Origin: Anaerolineales bacterium
GTDB lineage: Bacteria > Chloroflexota > Anaerolineae > Anaerolineales > Villigracilaceae
Length of the DNA: 64,000 nucleotides
Direction of reading: 5' to 3'
NCBI GenBank assembly: GCA_030834895.1
Contig: JAUQXA010000064.1
Location: 242,204 to 306,203, forward strand
Under the pieces are notes generated by a model. The model saw only the letters and a list, made by a program, of their open reading frames with translations, had not been told where the DNA came from and did not search any database. This document shows positions 33,490 to 42,254 of this stretch, one piece after another. A program made the translations under genes and the position numbers. Within the stretch, counting starts at the first letter, position 1. Every line of letters starts with the position of its first letter.

Positions 33490-34361
33490 TGACTCTTCAA
33501 AACGTGCTCCCCTGGATTCAACGTGCTCACCAGGAAGGTTGGGCGGTGGGTGCTTTCAATGCAAACACCTTGGAGCAGGTGCAAGCCATTGTTATGGCTG
33601 CCCAGGTGGAACAGGCGCCCGCAATCATTCAAATCAGTCATCGGGCGCTGACTCACGTCGGAAGCGGCAACGAAGTTCAGGGAATTAAATACATCGCCGC
33701 TCTTGGGAAAATCGCCGCGGAAAGCGTGGCGGCGCCGGTTGCCATGCACCTCGATCACGGAACAGAAAGTGAAGTCGTTCAGGCGATTGTGTTGGGATTC
33801 ACTTCGGTCATGTTCGACGGTGACGGGCTGCCCTTCGAAGAAAATATCTCCATCACAAAACGGCTTTGCGACATGGCTCACTCTGTCGGCGTTTGCATGG
33901 AAGCGGAAGTGGGCGAAGTGCCCAAGCCCGACGGAAAAGAGTTCGATGAATCCGCCATTGACATGACCGATCCCGACGAGGCGCTTCAATTTGCCCAAGC
34001 CACGGGGATCGACACGCTGGCTGTGGCACTCGGCTCGGTGCATGGACTCAAATCGAAGACTGTTTCTTTGGATTTAGAACGCTTGCAGGCGATTCGCAAG
34101 CAGATGTCCATTCCTCTAGTCCTGCACGGTTCGTCCGGTGTTTCGGATGCCGACATCAAACAAGGTGTAAGCATGGGACTGAGCAAGGTTAACGTTGCCA
34201 CCCAATTGGCTCAGGCTTTCACCGGCGCAGTCCGCGAAGTGTTGAACAAGGATGCCAGTCTGGTTGACCCACGGAAGTACATGTCTGCGGGACGAAACGC
34301 CCAGATGGAAATCGTCCGCGAACGGATGCGCTTCTTCGGGTCTTCAGGAAAAGCAAAATAG
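33489..34361 (+). CDS. Class II ketose-bisphosphate aldolase (FbaA/GatY/AgaY family)
   Basis: 290 residues. Zinc ligands and catalytic motifs: MHLDHGTESEVV, MEAEVGEV, and the phosphate-binding VLHGSSGVSDADIKQGVSMGLSKVNVAT. The family cleaves fructose- or tagatose-1,6-bisphosphate (or related bisphosphates) to DHAP and an aldehyde. This is not the FucA fold. The presence of a PfkB kinase next door suggests a ketose-bisphosphate substrate. Confidence 0.9.
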   Translation: MTLQNVLPWIQRAHQEGWAVGAFNANTLEQVQAIVMAAQVEQAPAIIQISHRALTHVGSGNEVQGIKYIAALGKIAAESVAAPVAMHLDHGTESEVVQAIVLGFTSVMFDGDGLPFEENISITKRLCDMAHSVGVCMEAEVGEVPKPDGKEFDESAIDMTDPDEALQFAQATGIDTLAVALGSVHGLKSKTVSLDLERLQAIRKQMSIPLVLHGSSGVSDADIKQGVSMGLSKVNVATQLAQAFTGAVREVLNKDASLVDPRKYMSAGRNAQMEIVRERMRFFGSSGKAK

Positions 34362-34366
34362 AAACC

Positions 34367-35293
34367 ATGATCCTCTGTCTGAATCTAAACGCCGCCATCG
34401 ACAAGACCATTGTTGTCTCTTCATTCAAGATCAACAGGATTCACCGTCCCGAATCGGTGCTCTCTCTGGCGGGTGGAAAGGGCTGCAACGTCGCCAGGGC
34501 GCTCAAGACTTTGGGCGAAGACCCGGTTGTGTCGGGATGGGTTGGCGGTTTTGCTGGTCAATTTATCGAGGAAGAATTACACCGGGAGGGAATCCAAACC
34601 GATTTTGTCCACACAGATTTTGAGTCGCGGACTTGTACTTCCATTTTGGATCGTGAAGCCCAGACCATGACGGAAATCTACGAAAAGGGAGAGGCTGTCC
34701 CGCTGGAAAAGATAGATGATTTGCGCGACCTCATCCGCAAGACGATTGGGAAATACAAGGCAATGACGCTCTCTGGCAGTATGCCGCAGGGCGTGCCTTC
34801 CAACTTTTACGCGGACTTAATTGAAATCGCCCACGAGCAAAATGTGCCAGCCTTCCTCGATTCCAGCGGCGACGCGCTTCGCGAGGGAATCGAAGCAAGA
34901 CCATTCCTCGTCAAGCCTAATGAGACCGAAGTCAGGTCTCTGCTAAAGCATGGCTCGAACGACACATTTGATTTTGTTCAGGCGGCTTCCGAGGTCTCGG
35001 TAAAATATGGAACCAGTGTTCTGCTCTCCCTTGGAGCCAAAGGCGCGATTGCCGCAAATGGACAAGATGTCTTCGTAGTGGAAATTCCCCGCGTGGATGC
35101 GAAGAGTGCCGTAGGTTCGGGTGATTGCACACTTGGCGGGCTTGTGCATGGAATTTTGAGCGGTCTTTCATTTGAAGAATCTGTTCGGTGCGGGGTTGCG
35201 GCTGGGACCGCCAACACTTTAACCGTCGGGGCTGGTCAATTCAAAATGGGGGACTTCGAGAGGCTGCGGGAGCAGGTTCATATCTCCCATTAA
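34367..35293 (+). CDS. PfkB-family 1-phosphofructokinase/tagatose-6-phosphate kinase
   Basis: 308 residues, 5 bp after the aldolase. Substrate-binding N-terminal region LAGGKGCNVARALKTLGEDP and the C-terminal PfkB signature DAKSAVGSGDCTLGGLVHG with catalytic Asp in GSGDC. Family members phosphorylate ketose monophosphates to ketose-1,6-bisphosphates, the direct substrate class of the preceding aldolase. A terminator follows, marking the end of the rightward operon. Confidence 0.88.
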   Translation: MILCLNLNAAIDKTIVVSSFKINRIHRPESVLSLAGGKGCNVARALKTLGEDPVVSGWVGGFAGQFIEEELHREGIQTDFVHTDFESRTCTSILDREAQTMTEIYEKGEAVPLEKIDDLRDLIRKTIGKYKAMTLSGSMPQGVPSNFYADLIEIAHEQNVPAFLDSSGDALREGIEARPFLVKPNETEVRSLLKHGSNDTFDFVQAASEVSVKYGTSVLLSLGAKGAIAANGQDVFVVEIPRVDAKSAVGSGDCTLGGLVHGILSGLSFEESVRCGVAAGTANTLTVGAGQFKMGDFERLREQVHISH

Positions 35294-35307
35294 GTTTTGG
35301 GTAAATC

Positions 35308-35345
35308 AAAACGTCCCGAAGGACTGCTAGCTTTCGGGATGTTTT
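35308..35345. terminator. Terminator of the rightward sugar operon
   Basis: Stem AAAACGTCCCGAA / TTCGGGATGTTTT (one G-T mismatch), loop about 12 nt, followed by ACATCC. Poly-A/T ends on both sides allow bidirectional action. The following cytidylyltransferase-GHMP gene thus has its own unit. Confidence 0.75.
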
Positions 35346-35434
35346 ACATCCCAAACTCAATATCCCAATTCAAAAACAATCTAATATAATTCCACCCTGT
35401 CAGAAAATACCATAAACGACAGTCGGAGAAAAGC

Positions 35435-36577
35435 ATGGCAAAAAAGGTATTTGTAAGTGGTTGTTTCGATATGCTCCACAGCGGGCATGTTGAATTTTTT
35501 CGAGAGGCTTCCCAGTATGGCGATGTGCATGTGGCGCTTGGCTCGGATAAAACGGTTTTTGACCTCAAAGGACGGACAACCGTCAATACCGAACAGGAAC
35601 GATTATTCATGGTGAAGTCCGTCTCCTTTGTAAAGGATGCCTTTGTCTCTCGCGGTTCGGGAATTTTGGATTTCGAAGCCGAACTGCGTGAGATGAAGCC
35701 TGATTATTTTGTTGTCAATGCCGATGGACATATTGCAGAAAAACGCGACCTTTGCCTTCAATTGGGGATTGAATATGTGATTTTGGAACGCAAGCCGCAT
35801 CCTGGTTTCGAGCCCCGTTCCACCACCCAACTGCGCCAGCGCGATCAGATGCCATATCGCATTGACCTGGCCGGGGGGTGGCTCGACCAGCCCATGGTTT
35901 CCAGTCATTATCCGGGGCCTGTGATTACGATTTCACTGGAGCCGACCCTAGAGTTCAACGAGCGCAGCGGCATGGCGTCCAGCACCCGCCGCCACGCGCA
36001 GGAAATTTGGGGGCCGAAACTTCCGCATGGTGATTATGAAAGAATCGCCAAGATACTGTTTTGTTATGATAACCCTCCCGGTACAAAGGTCATTTCCGGT
36101 TCGCAAGATTCGATTGGATTGGTCTTCCCCGGCCTGGCATACGCATATTATGAAGGCGGATATTGGCCATCACGTATTGAGCATCGACTTGACGAAAACC
36201 TTTTGAGGTTTGTGGAAGATTCAATTTATCTAGTTTCGCTTGGTCCGCGCTTTGATGGTTACGATGTGTTGGCGAACACCAACTTGAACCGTGAAAACGC
36301 CAAGGCTTTGGCTGATGCCGCCGACGGCCACTGGCGGGCTATTCTTGACCGGGATATTGTCCGCTTTGGGAAGACGATGCGGGAAGTATTCGAGGCGCAG
36401 GTGGCTTTATTTCCAAACACAATGAACGAACGTGTATCCGCAATAATTAATGAATATCGCGACAGCGTCCTTGGCTGGAAACTTTCCGGCGCGGGCGGCG
36501 GCGGATACATGGTTTTTGTTTCGGAGAGTCCCATCCCCGGCGCTGTGCGTGTTATCGCGCGGCGTGGACTGGAATAG
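35435..36577 (+). CDS. Cytidylyltransferase-GHMP kinase fusion protein
   Basis: 380 residues. Residues 1-135 form a cytidylyltransferase-like HxGH enzyme: SGCFDMLHSGHVEFF, and the RSTTQLRQR segment matching the usual ISSTxxR motif. Residues 138-380 form a GHMP kinase: RIDLAGGWLDQP at the N-terminus and LSGAGGGGYMVFV at the C-terminus. The middle ATP-loop, normally PxGxGLGSSAA, is degenerate (PPGTKVISGSQDSIGLVFPG). The pair could phosphorylate and then nucleotide-activate a sugar, as eukaryotic fucokinase-GDP-fucose pyrophosphorylase fusions do with other folds. Adjacent to the sugar operon; function inferred only. Confidence 0.75.
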   Translation: MAKKVFVSGCFDMLHSGHVEFFREASQYGDVHVALGSDKTVFDLKGRTTVNTEQERLFMVKSVSFVKDAFVSRGSGILDFEAELREMKPDYFVVNADGHIAEKRDLCLQLGIEYVILERKPHPGFEPRSTTQLRQRDQMPYRIDLAGGWLDQPMVSSHYPGPVITISLEPTLEFNERSGMASSTRRHAQEIWGPKLPHGDYERIAKILFCYDNPPGTKVISGSQDSIGLVFPGLAYAYYEGGYWPSRIEHRLDENLLRFVEDSIYLVSLGPRFDGYDVLANTNLNRENAKALADAADGHWRAILDRDIVRFGKTMREVFEAQVALFPNTMNERVSAIINEYRDSVLGWKLSGAGGGGYMVFVSESPIPGAVRVIARRGLE

Positions 36578-36607
36578 CTACGTCATCATCTTTATTACCC
36601 CCAAAAA

Positions 36608-36643
36608 AAACTCATCCTGAATTTATCTTTCAAGTGTGAGTTT
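36608..36643. terminator. Weak hairpin after the fusion gene
   Basis: AAACTCA / TGAGTTT arms followed by ATTTTTA downstream of the cytidylyltransferase-GHMP gene. The loop of about 22 nt is long, so this is only a possible terminator. Confidence 0.35.
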
Positions 36644-36759
36644 ATTTTTAATGGCAGGATTGGATTGTTATTCCAAAATATTAATCGGGCAGGGCAGGAG
36701 TAGAAATAAATCCGATAGTAGCAACATTGCTAAATAGATGATTCGTCAGGGCCAAATCT

Positions 36760-37053
36760 GTGATTCGTGATTTCACACTTCAATATCTAAAACTATCTGA
36801 CCATGTGGTGTGCCCTAATTGCAGGAGACAACTCTCCGTCACTTTCAGTCCGCCCGGTAAATCATTATTATTGCTTATTGGCTTTGCCGGGAGTGTCGCG
36901 GGTATCGCAGTAGCAGTTATAGCGGGATCAATAGATTATCCTTTTGTCCAAAAGTGGTTGATTGCCGGCTTCATACTACTTGGTCCGATAATCGTTTCTT
37001 TGGCACTGTTGATTTTTGTTGCGAATCGATTAGCTTCATTTCGCTTGAAATAG
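36760..37053 (+). CDS. Small zinc-knuckle/two-helix membrane protein, doubtful
   Basis: 97 residues from GTG 36760. It has one CPNC knuckle near residue 18 and two transmembrane helices (about 35-58 and 66-90). An ATG at 36738 opens in another frame with an overlapping related peptide start (MIRQGQ vs MIRDFT), hinting at a frameshift or a remodelled start. No family recognised. It is isolated between the fusion gene and the convergent plsY gene. Confidence 0.45.
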   Translation: MIRDFTLQYLKLSDHVVCPNCRRQLSVTFSPPGKSLLLLIGFAGSVAGIAVAVIAGSIDYPFVQKWLIAGFILLGPIIVSLALLIFVANRLASFRLK

Positions 37054-37099
37054 AAAAGGAGACCGCATTTCTACAATCGCCTTTTCCAGATTTCTTTCC

Positions 37100-37783
37100 C
37101 TAACCATTTTCCTTCTTTTCTTTCCTCGCCCTCAACCAGCCGTTCAGGCTGACCTTCACCACGCGTTCATTCCCCTCGAATAATTTCTTGATATTCGGAC
37201 GCAAAGCCCAGACCAGCAGAATCTCCGCGCCCACACCGTATAAGACATCGACCCAGGGCATCAGTCCCTGCGAAGCGCGGACAGCGAAGACAATGATGGC
37301 AAAGAACGCCACCGCCATCGTGGTCACGGAGGCAATACCAATCGAGAAGAAAACCAGCATGCCCAGCGGCAGGATGATGAGGATCGAACCGGGCCAAAGT
37401 CCAATTGCGCCGCCGACAGAAGTCGCTCCGCCCGCGCCGCCGCCCAATCGAACCAGCTTTCCTCTTTCATCGCGTACCGGCAAAAAGATGGAATAGTTAT
37501 GCCCAAGGATGGCGGCTAACGGCGCAACCACATGTACCCAGTGATTCGGCGTGAGCCAGGCTGCTAGCCAGACCGCCACCGCGCCCTTTAAAATGTCGAG
37601 CATGGCGGTGATAAAGCCCGCCCAAAAACCGGCCGCGCGCATCGCGTTCGTCCCACCGGTACGCCCGCTTTCCACGTCGCGGACATCTTTCCCTGTTTTC
37701 AGTTTTACGATCAACAAACCAACGGGGATCGAACCAAGCAGATATGCCAGCAGGATGATCCCAATGTCGAACACGATTTGCAT
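37100..37783 (-). CDS. plsY: Glycerol-3-phosphate acyltransferase PlsY
   Basis: 227 residues from ATG 37783, preceded by GGAGGAG; the longer in-frame extension is not supported. Five or more transmembrane helices. Family motifs: LLGSIPVGLLIVKLKTGKDVR, SGRTGGTNAMR (the SGNxGxTNxxR region with Thr for Asn), and LAAILGHNYSIFLPVR. It transfers acyl from acyl phosphate to glycerol-3-phosphate, the first committed step of phospholipid synthesis. PlsX is not in the window. A Lys/Glu-rich C-terminal tail is present. Confidence 0.9.
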   Translation of the reverse strand: MQIVFDIGIILLAYLLGSIPVGLLIVKLKTGKDVRDVESGRTGGTNAMRAAGFWAGFITAMLDILKGAVAVWLAAWLTPNHWVHVVAPLAAILGHNYSIFLPVRDERGKLVRLGGGAGGATSVGGAIGLWPGSILIILPLGMLVFFSIGIASVTTMAVAFFAIIVFAVRASQGLMPWVDVLYGVGAEILLVWALRPNIKKLFEGNERVVKVSLNGWLRARKEKKENG

Positions 37784-37839
37784 TGCTACTCCTCCAGTTT
37801 GAGTGTAATCATAAAACACGTAAAGTGAAATAAGGTTGC

Positions 37840-38238
37840 TTAGCGTATCTGCAAAGGGACTTCTCTGAAAGCCCTGTCTTCTATCCAAAACCCGCGCGCA
37901 CGCCACGCGCCATCCACTCTTGAAAGGATGATATTCACAACAGCATAGGCGGCTTCTTTGATGTCGGTCGGCGAAGGGGTTTCAGGTCCGGCAGGGTGGG
38001 AATGGAAGATGCCGATCAGTTCCAGCCCATTGGACTCCATCCACTCGAAGGCTTTCAGCTGTCCGATAGGCTCCATCACGAACCGCACCGCACTTTGGGC
38101 CTGATTCGTCACCTCGATCACAGATTCCACCTTTGAGTCGAATCCTGCCAACAGTCCGCACGCTTCGAGTGGCGCTTGTGCATCCACGTGCGCGATCATT
38201 TGCTGGAGTTGTTGTTTTGTCAGTGTGAGGAATTGCAT
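37840..38238 (-). CDS. JAMM/MPN (M67-family) metalloprotease-like protein
   Basis: 132 residues from ATG 38238. The JAMM metal-binding pattern is complete: catalytic Glu in LEACGLLAG, and the HSHPAGPETPSPTD segment (HxHP...SxxD with conserved Asp). Bacterial M67 members act as isopeptidases on ubiquitin-like/ThiS-type sulfur carriers or cysteine synthase (Mec) systems. The start overlaps the stop of the upstream membrane-protein gene by 1 nt (TAATG). No ThiS-like gene is adjacent, so the partner is unknown. Confidence 0.85.
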   Translation of the reverse strand: MQFLTLTKQQLQQMIAHVDAQAPLEACGLLAGFDSKVESVIEVTNQAQSAVRFVMEPIGQLKAFEWMESNGLELIGIFHSHPAGPETPSPTDIKEAAYAVVNIILSRVDGAWRARGFWIEDRAFREVPLQIR

Positions 38239-39053
38239 TACCGTAAAAAGATAACCGAAACCCAGGCAAGCCCCACGATGATTGACGGCCCAAGTGCGGC
38301 TTGACGCACGGGGATATTTTCCGAAAGGTTGGCGGATAGCATTGTCAGCGCGTATAGCGGGCCTGTAAGCGCCAGCCCAAATTGGATTGGCGTCAGATGC
38401 CAGTAATGCAGTCCCGCCCCAATTTGCGCGCAGACGAGTCCAATACCAATTGCCCAGGGAAAATCCCAGCGGTCCGTACCATCGAGATGGAGGATGCGTA
38501 AACTGATGAGCGCCGCCACAATGAAGATGACAGGTATGACCAGGAACAAGCGCGCACCGGAAAACCGAAGGGAGGTGGTGAGGATGAGAAATAGTGCATA
38601 CGAAAGGGCGGTCAAACCCGCCCGGGCGAGCGTATATGGCGGCGCCGACGTGTCGATGGTGATGTATTCTGCAAGAAAAACGCCTGCAAGCAGGACCGCG
38701 CTCATTGCAAAACCAATCCACCAGGCTGTTCCGCTTGAAAGCAAAGCCAGTGGCGCGCCGACCACAAAGGTGGTGAGCGTCGGGAGCATCAGGTGCTTGA
38801 TGTTCGATTTTTTCCCAAGTGCGGGATGGTCACGGGTAAGCCAGTCCATGCCTGTGGCGGCCAGCGCAGCGGCAAGGATCGACATGACCGTGCCGAGAGT
38901 GAGGGGATAGGCAAAGTAGAAGCCGGGCAGGGTGATAACTAGCGTGAGGCGTGGCGATTGGATCAGGCCGGTCAACGCAAACGCCAACAGGACCGTGGCA
39001 ATCAAAGTCCCAATGCGGTTTGCCGACGGCAGGTATGAAGGGTTCTCTTGCAT
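38238..39053 (-). CDS. Multipass membrane protein, unknown
   Basis: 271 residues with about eight transmembrane helices. No recognised domain. It is translationally coupled to the JAMM gene by a TAATG overlap. Divergent from the membrane protein at 39115. The transport or enzymatic role, if any, cannot be read from sequence. Confidence 0.6.
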   Translation of the reverse strand: MQENPSYLPSANRIGTLIATVLLAFALTGLIQSPRLTLVITLPGFYFAYPLTLGTVMSILAAALAATGMDWLTRDHPALGKKSNIKHLMLPTLTTFVVGAPLALLSSGTAWWIGFAMSAVLLAGVFLAEYITIDTSAPPYTLARAGLTALSYALFLILTTSLRFSGARLFLVIPVIFIVAALISLRILHLDGTDRWDFPWAIGIGLVCAQIGAGLHYWHLTPIQFGLALTGPLYALTMLSANLSENIPVRQAALGPSIIVGLAWVSVIFLR

Positions 39054-39114
39054 GCAAGGATTGTACCTGTGGGGAGGCGTGAGCGCAAGCGGGGTATGGT
39101 AGAATCAACATGTT

Positions 39115-40152
39115 ATGGACGTTTCGCCAAAAGAAAACCTGCCCCCACCGCCGGGCATTATCAATTCCATCAAGGCGGGATTTGACCTCATTGCCACTCA
39201 CATCACGGCAATCCTGATGCCGCTTTTCGTGAACTTATTCCTCTGGCTTGGTCCGCGCCTGCGAATGGATACCTTATTCAATTCGCTTAAACCCAATCTG
39301 GTGTCTTTTTGGCGGGTACTTGGAATTCCGGCTGAGGAGATTCAGCAGATGGTTCGAGGGTATGAAACCAACCTGCCTGATTTCAACCTGTTTTCTCTTG
39401 TTTCCACATTTCCTGTAGGCGTACAAAACCTCTTTTATTCCCGCGTTTTGCGCCTGATATTTCCTCGTTTATCCGAGACCCACTTTTTTCATTCAACAGG
39501 GCAAACGCCATTTGGAAACCCGCTTGTTTTACAGGTTGATATATGGAATTTCTCCTCATGGGTCTTCTGGCTTATTCTCTTTGGATGGATACTGGGTGGG
39601 TTATATTTTCGCAATATTGCCCGGCTTGTTGTTGATTCGGAAAACGACCGCCCTGTGCGCATTTCACAAGCCATATTGCAAACGGTTCTGATTTCAATTG
39701 TCTGGATAATTTTTAGCGTCATGATTGGTGCGCCTGTATTGCTGGTCTTGGGACTTATGATTCAAGTTAACCCCATGATCGCTCTGTTTGTTCTTGTTCT
39801 GTTAAGTTTTACTTCCATGTGGGTGATTTTGCCATTATTCTTTTGGCCCCACGGCGTTTTTTTGAAACACCAAAACGCGTTTACTTCCATTCTGAGCAGT
39901 TTGCAAATGACTCGTTTTACACTTCCCACAAGCAGTTTGTTCGTGCTGACGGTGTTTCTGCTTTCACTCGGATTGAATTTCCTGTGGATTATTCCCCCCG
40001 AAGACTCGTGGATGACTTTGATCGGTATTTTTGGGCATTCATTTGTCGCCACTGCCCTGCTGGCGTCCAGTTTTGTTTACTACCGTGATATTAATGCGTG
40101 GTTGCAAAGTGCGATCGAGTATATGAAGTTAAATCAACTCAAACGAGTATAG
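39115..40152 (+). CDS. Multipass membrane protein, unknown
   Basis: 345 residues. Cytoplasmic Pro-rich N-terminus, about six transmembrane helices (residues 25-45, 150-165, 190-235 as two, 275-300, 310-325). A glycine-poor, aromatic-rich hydrophobic core is typical of integral membrane proteins without a clear family. It lies 36 bp upstream of gyrB and may be co-transcribed. Function unknown. Confidence 0.6.
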   Translation: MDVSPKENLPPPPGIINSIKAGFDLIATHITAILMPLFVNLFLWLGPRLRMDTLFNSLKPNLVSFWRVLGIPAEEIQQMVRGYETNLPDFNLFSLVSTFPVGVQNLFYSRVLRLIFPRLSETHFFHSTGQTPFGNPLVLQVDIWNFSSWVFWLILFGWILGGLYFRNIARLVVDSENDRPVRISQAILQTVLISIVWIIFSVMIGAPVLLVLGLMIQVNPMIALFVLVLLSFTSMWVILPLFFWPHGVFLKHQNAFTSILSSLQMTRFTLPTSSLFVLTVFLLSLGLNFLWIIPPEDSWMTLIGIFGHSFVATALLASSFVYYRDINAWLQSAIEYMKLNQLKRV

Positions 40153-40187
40153 TAATTATAGATTTGAAAAGGTTGTTGGAGGTTCTT

Positions 40188-42119
40188 GTGGCTGAAAAGG
40201 ATAACCAAATTAATTATGATGTAAGTTCCATCCAGGCTTTGGAAGGCATCGAACATGTGCGAAAACGCCCCGGCATGTACGTGGGTGGCACGGACATCAA
40301 GGCTTTGCATCACCTGGTTTATGAAGTAGTCGATAACGCCATCGACGAGGCGCTGGCTGGTGTCTGCAACCGCATCGATATCACCATCCACGCCGACAGC
40401 AGTGTGACCATTGAAGACAACGGGCGCGGTATTCCCGTCGGTCCGCATCCCACCAAGAAGGACGCCAATGGAAAACCGATGGAAACCTTGGACGTGGTGA
40501 TGACGGTCATCGGCGCGGGCGGCAAATTCGGTGGCGGCGGATACAAGGTCTCCGGTGGTTTGCACGGCGTCGGCGTCAGCGCGGTGAATGCCCTCTCAGA
40601 GTGGATGGTTACGGAGATCAAGCGCGATGGCAAACTCTGGCGGCAGGAATACAAACGCGGGGTACCGCAGGGAACCATCAAGCAGGTTGGCAAGGTCAAG
40701 AATGAAACCGGCACCAAGCAGACCTTCAAGTTTGACAAGAAAATCTTCACCGAAGATATCGACTTCCGCTTCGACACTCTCGTCCAGCGTCTGCGGGAAA
40801 TGTCCTTTGTGGCTCGCGGTGTGACTATCAAGTTTGTGGATGAGCGTGCTGACCGCGAAATGACATTCTACTTTGAAGGCGGCATCACATCCTTTGTCCG
40901 CTATTTGAACCGCAATCGCGAGAACCTACACCCGGTTGTGCATGTGGAAAAGGAAATCGAAAACGTCGGCATCGAAGCTGCAATCCAATATACTGACGCC
41001 TACACTGAATCGGTGTACTCGTTTGCGAATACCATCAACACGGTGGATGGCGGCACGCACCTAACCGGTCTGCGCTCCTCGCTGACCCGTGTCATCAACG
41101 ACTATGCCCGCAAGAATGGCTTGCTTAAGGATGCCGATCCCAACTTCTCCGGCGACGACACCCGCGAAGGTCTGACCGCCATTGTCTCGGTCAAACACCC
41201 CGACCCGCAGTTTGAATCGCAGACCAAAGTCAAGCTGATGAACGCCGAAGTGCAGACCTATGTCACCCAGGTCGTCGGCGAAGCATTCAGTACTTTCCTC
41301 GAGGAGAATCCGCAGGCGTCGAAAGCAATTATCGCCAAGTGCCTGACTTCTGCCCGTGCCCGTGACGCGGCGCGCAAGGCGCGCGACCTCGTCATTCGCA
41401 AGTCGGCGCTTGAGTCGCTCACCTTGCCCGGAAAACTGGCAGACTGTTCCGAGCGAGACTCGGCCAAGACGGAGTTGTACATTGTGGAAGGTGACTCGGC
41501 TGGTGGTTCGGCCAAGCAGGGACGTGACCGCCACTTTCAGGCGATCCTTCCTCTGCGCGGCAAGATTTTGAACACTGAACGCGCCCGCCTCGACAAGATT
41601 CTGGGCAACAACGAAGTCCGCTCACTCATCTCCGCTTTGGGAACGGGAGTGGGGGACAACTTCGACCTCGAAGGCTTACGCTATGGGCGAATCATCATCA
41701 TGACCGACGCCGATGTGGATGGCAGTCATATTCGTACTTTGCTGCTCACCTTCTTCTTCCGCTACATGCCGCAGTTGCTCAATGAAGGACATCTCTACAT
41801 TGCCCAACCGCCTTTGTATCGCATTGCTCACAAGAACCAGGTCAAGTATGCGTATAGCGACAAAGAGAAGGACAAGTATGTGAAGGATATTGGTAGTGAC
41901 AAGGTCGGTGTCCAGCGATATAAGGGACTTGGTGAAATGAACCCGGAACAATTGTGGGAGACGACCATGAATCCCACCAACCGCACTTTGCTCCTCGTCA
42001 CCGTGGAGGATGCCGCCGAAGCCGACCGTACCTTCGACATGCTCATGGGCGATGCTGTGGATCCGCGCAAGAAATTCATCCAAACCCATGCAAAGAGCGT
42101 GAGAAATTTGGATATTTAG
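40188..42119 (+). CDS. gyrB: DNA gyrase subunit B
   Basis: 643 residues from GTG 40188 with GGAGG five bases upstream; the longer in-frame reading enters the previous gene. GHKL ATPase motifs: VVDNAIDEALAG, DNGRGIPVG, and GGLHGVGVSAVNALS. Toprim region: EGDSAGGSAKQGRDR and MTDADVDGSHIRTLLLTFFFR. The C-terminal GyrB signature QRYKGLGEMNPEQLWETTM is intact. With GyrA it introduces negative supercoils. gyrA is not in the window. Confidence 0.95.
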   Translation: MAEKDNQINYDVSSIQALEGIEHVRKRPGMYVGGTDIKALHHLVYEVVDNAIDEALAGVCNRIDITIHADSSVTIEDNGRGIPVGPHPTKKDANGKPMETLDVVMTVIGAGGKFGGGGYKVSGGLHGVGVSAVNALSEWMVTEIKRDGKLWRQEYKRGVPQGTIKQVGKVKNETGTKQTFKFDKKIFTEDIDFRFDTLVQRLREMSFVARGVTIKFVDERADREMTFYFEGGITSFVRYLNRNRENLHPVVHVEKEIENVGIEAAIQYTDAYTESVYSFANTINTVDGGTHLTGLRSSLTRVINDYARKNGLLKDADPNFSGDDTREGLTAIVSVKHPDPQFESQTKVKLMNAEVQTYVTQVVGEAFSTFLEENPQASKAIIAKCLTSARARDAARKARDLVIRKSALESLTLPGKLADCSERDSAKTELYIVEGDSAGGSAKQGRDRHFQAILPLRGKILNTERARLDKILGNNEVRSLISALGTGVGDNFDLEGLRYGRIIIMTDADVDGSHIRTLLLTFFFRYMPQLLNEGHLYIAQPPLYRIAHKNQVKYAYSDKEKDKYVKDIGSDKVGVQRYKGLGEMNPEQLWETTMNPTNRTLLLVTVEDAAEADRTFDMLMGDAVDPRKKFIQTHAKSVRNLDI

Positions 42120-42142
42120 TCCAATGTAATTTCCAAGATCCG

Positions 42143-42173
42143 GACCCTAAAGGTTAGAAGAACCTTTAGGGTC
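42143..42173 (+). terminator. gyrB terminator
   Basis: Perfect 13-bp stem GACCCTAAAGGTT / AACCTTTAGGGTC with loop AGAAG, then TTCCTATTTC. It separates gyrB from the following histidine kinase gene. Confidence 0.8.
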
Positions 42174-42254
42174 TTCCTATTTCTCACACCTTTCTTCTTT
42201 GTTATGAAAGTACCATACACTGATGATGGGGTTGTGGAGTAAAATTCGAGCATT

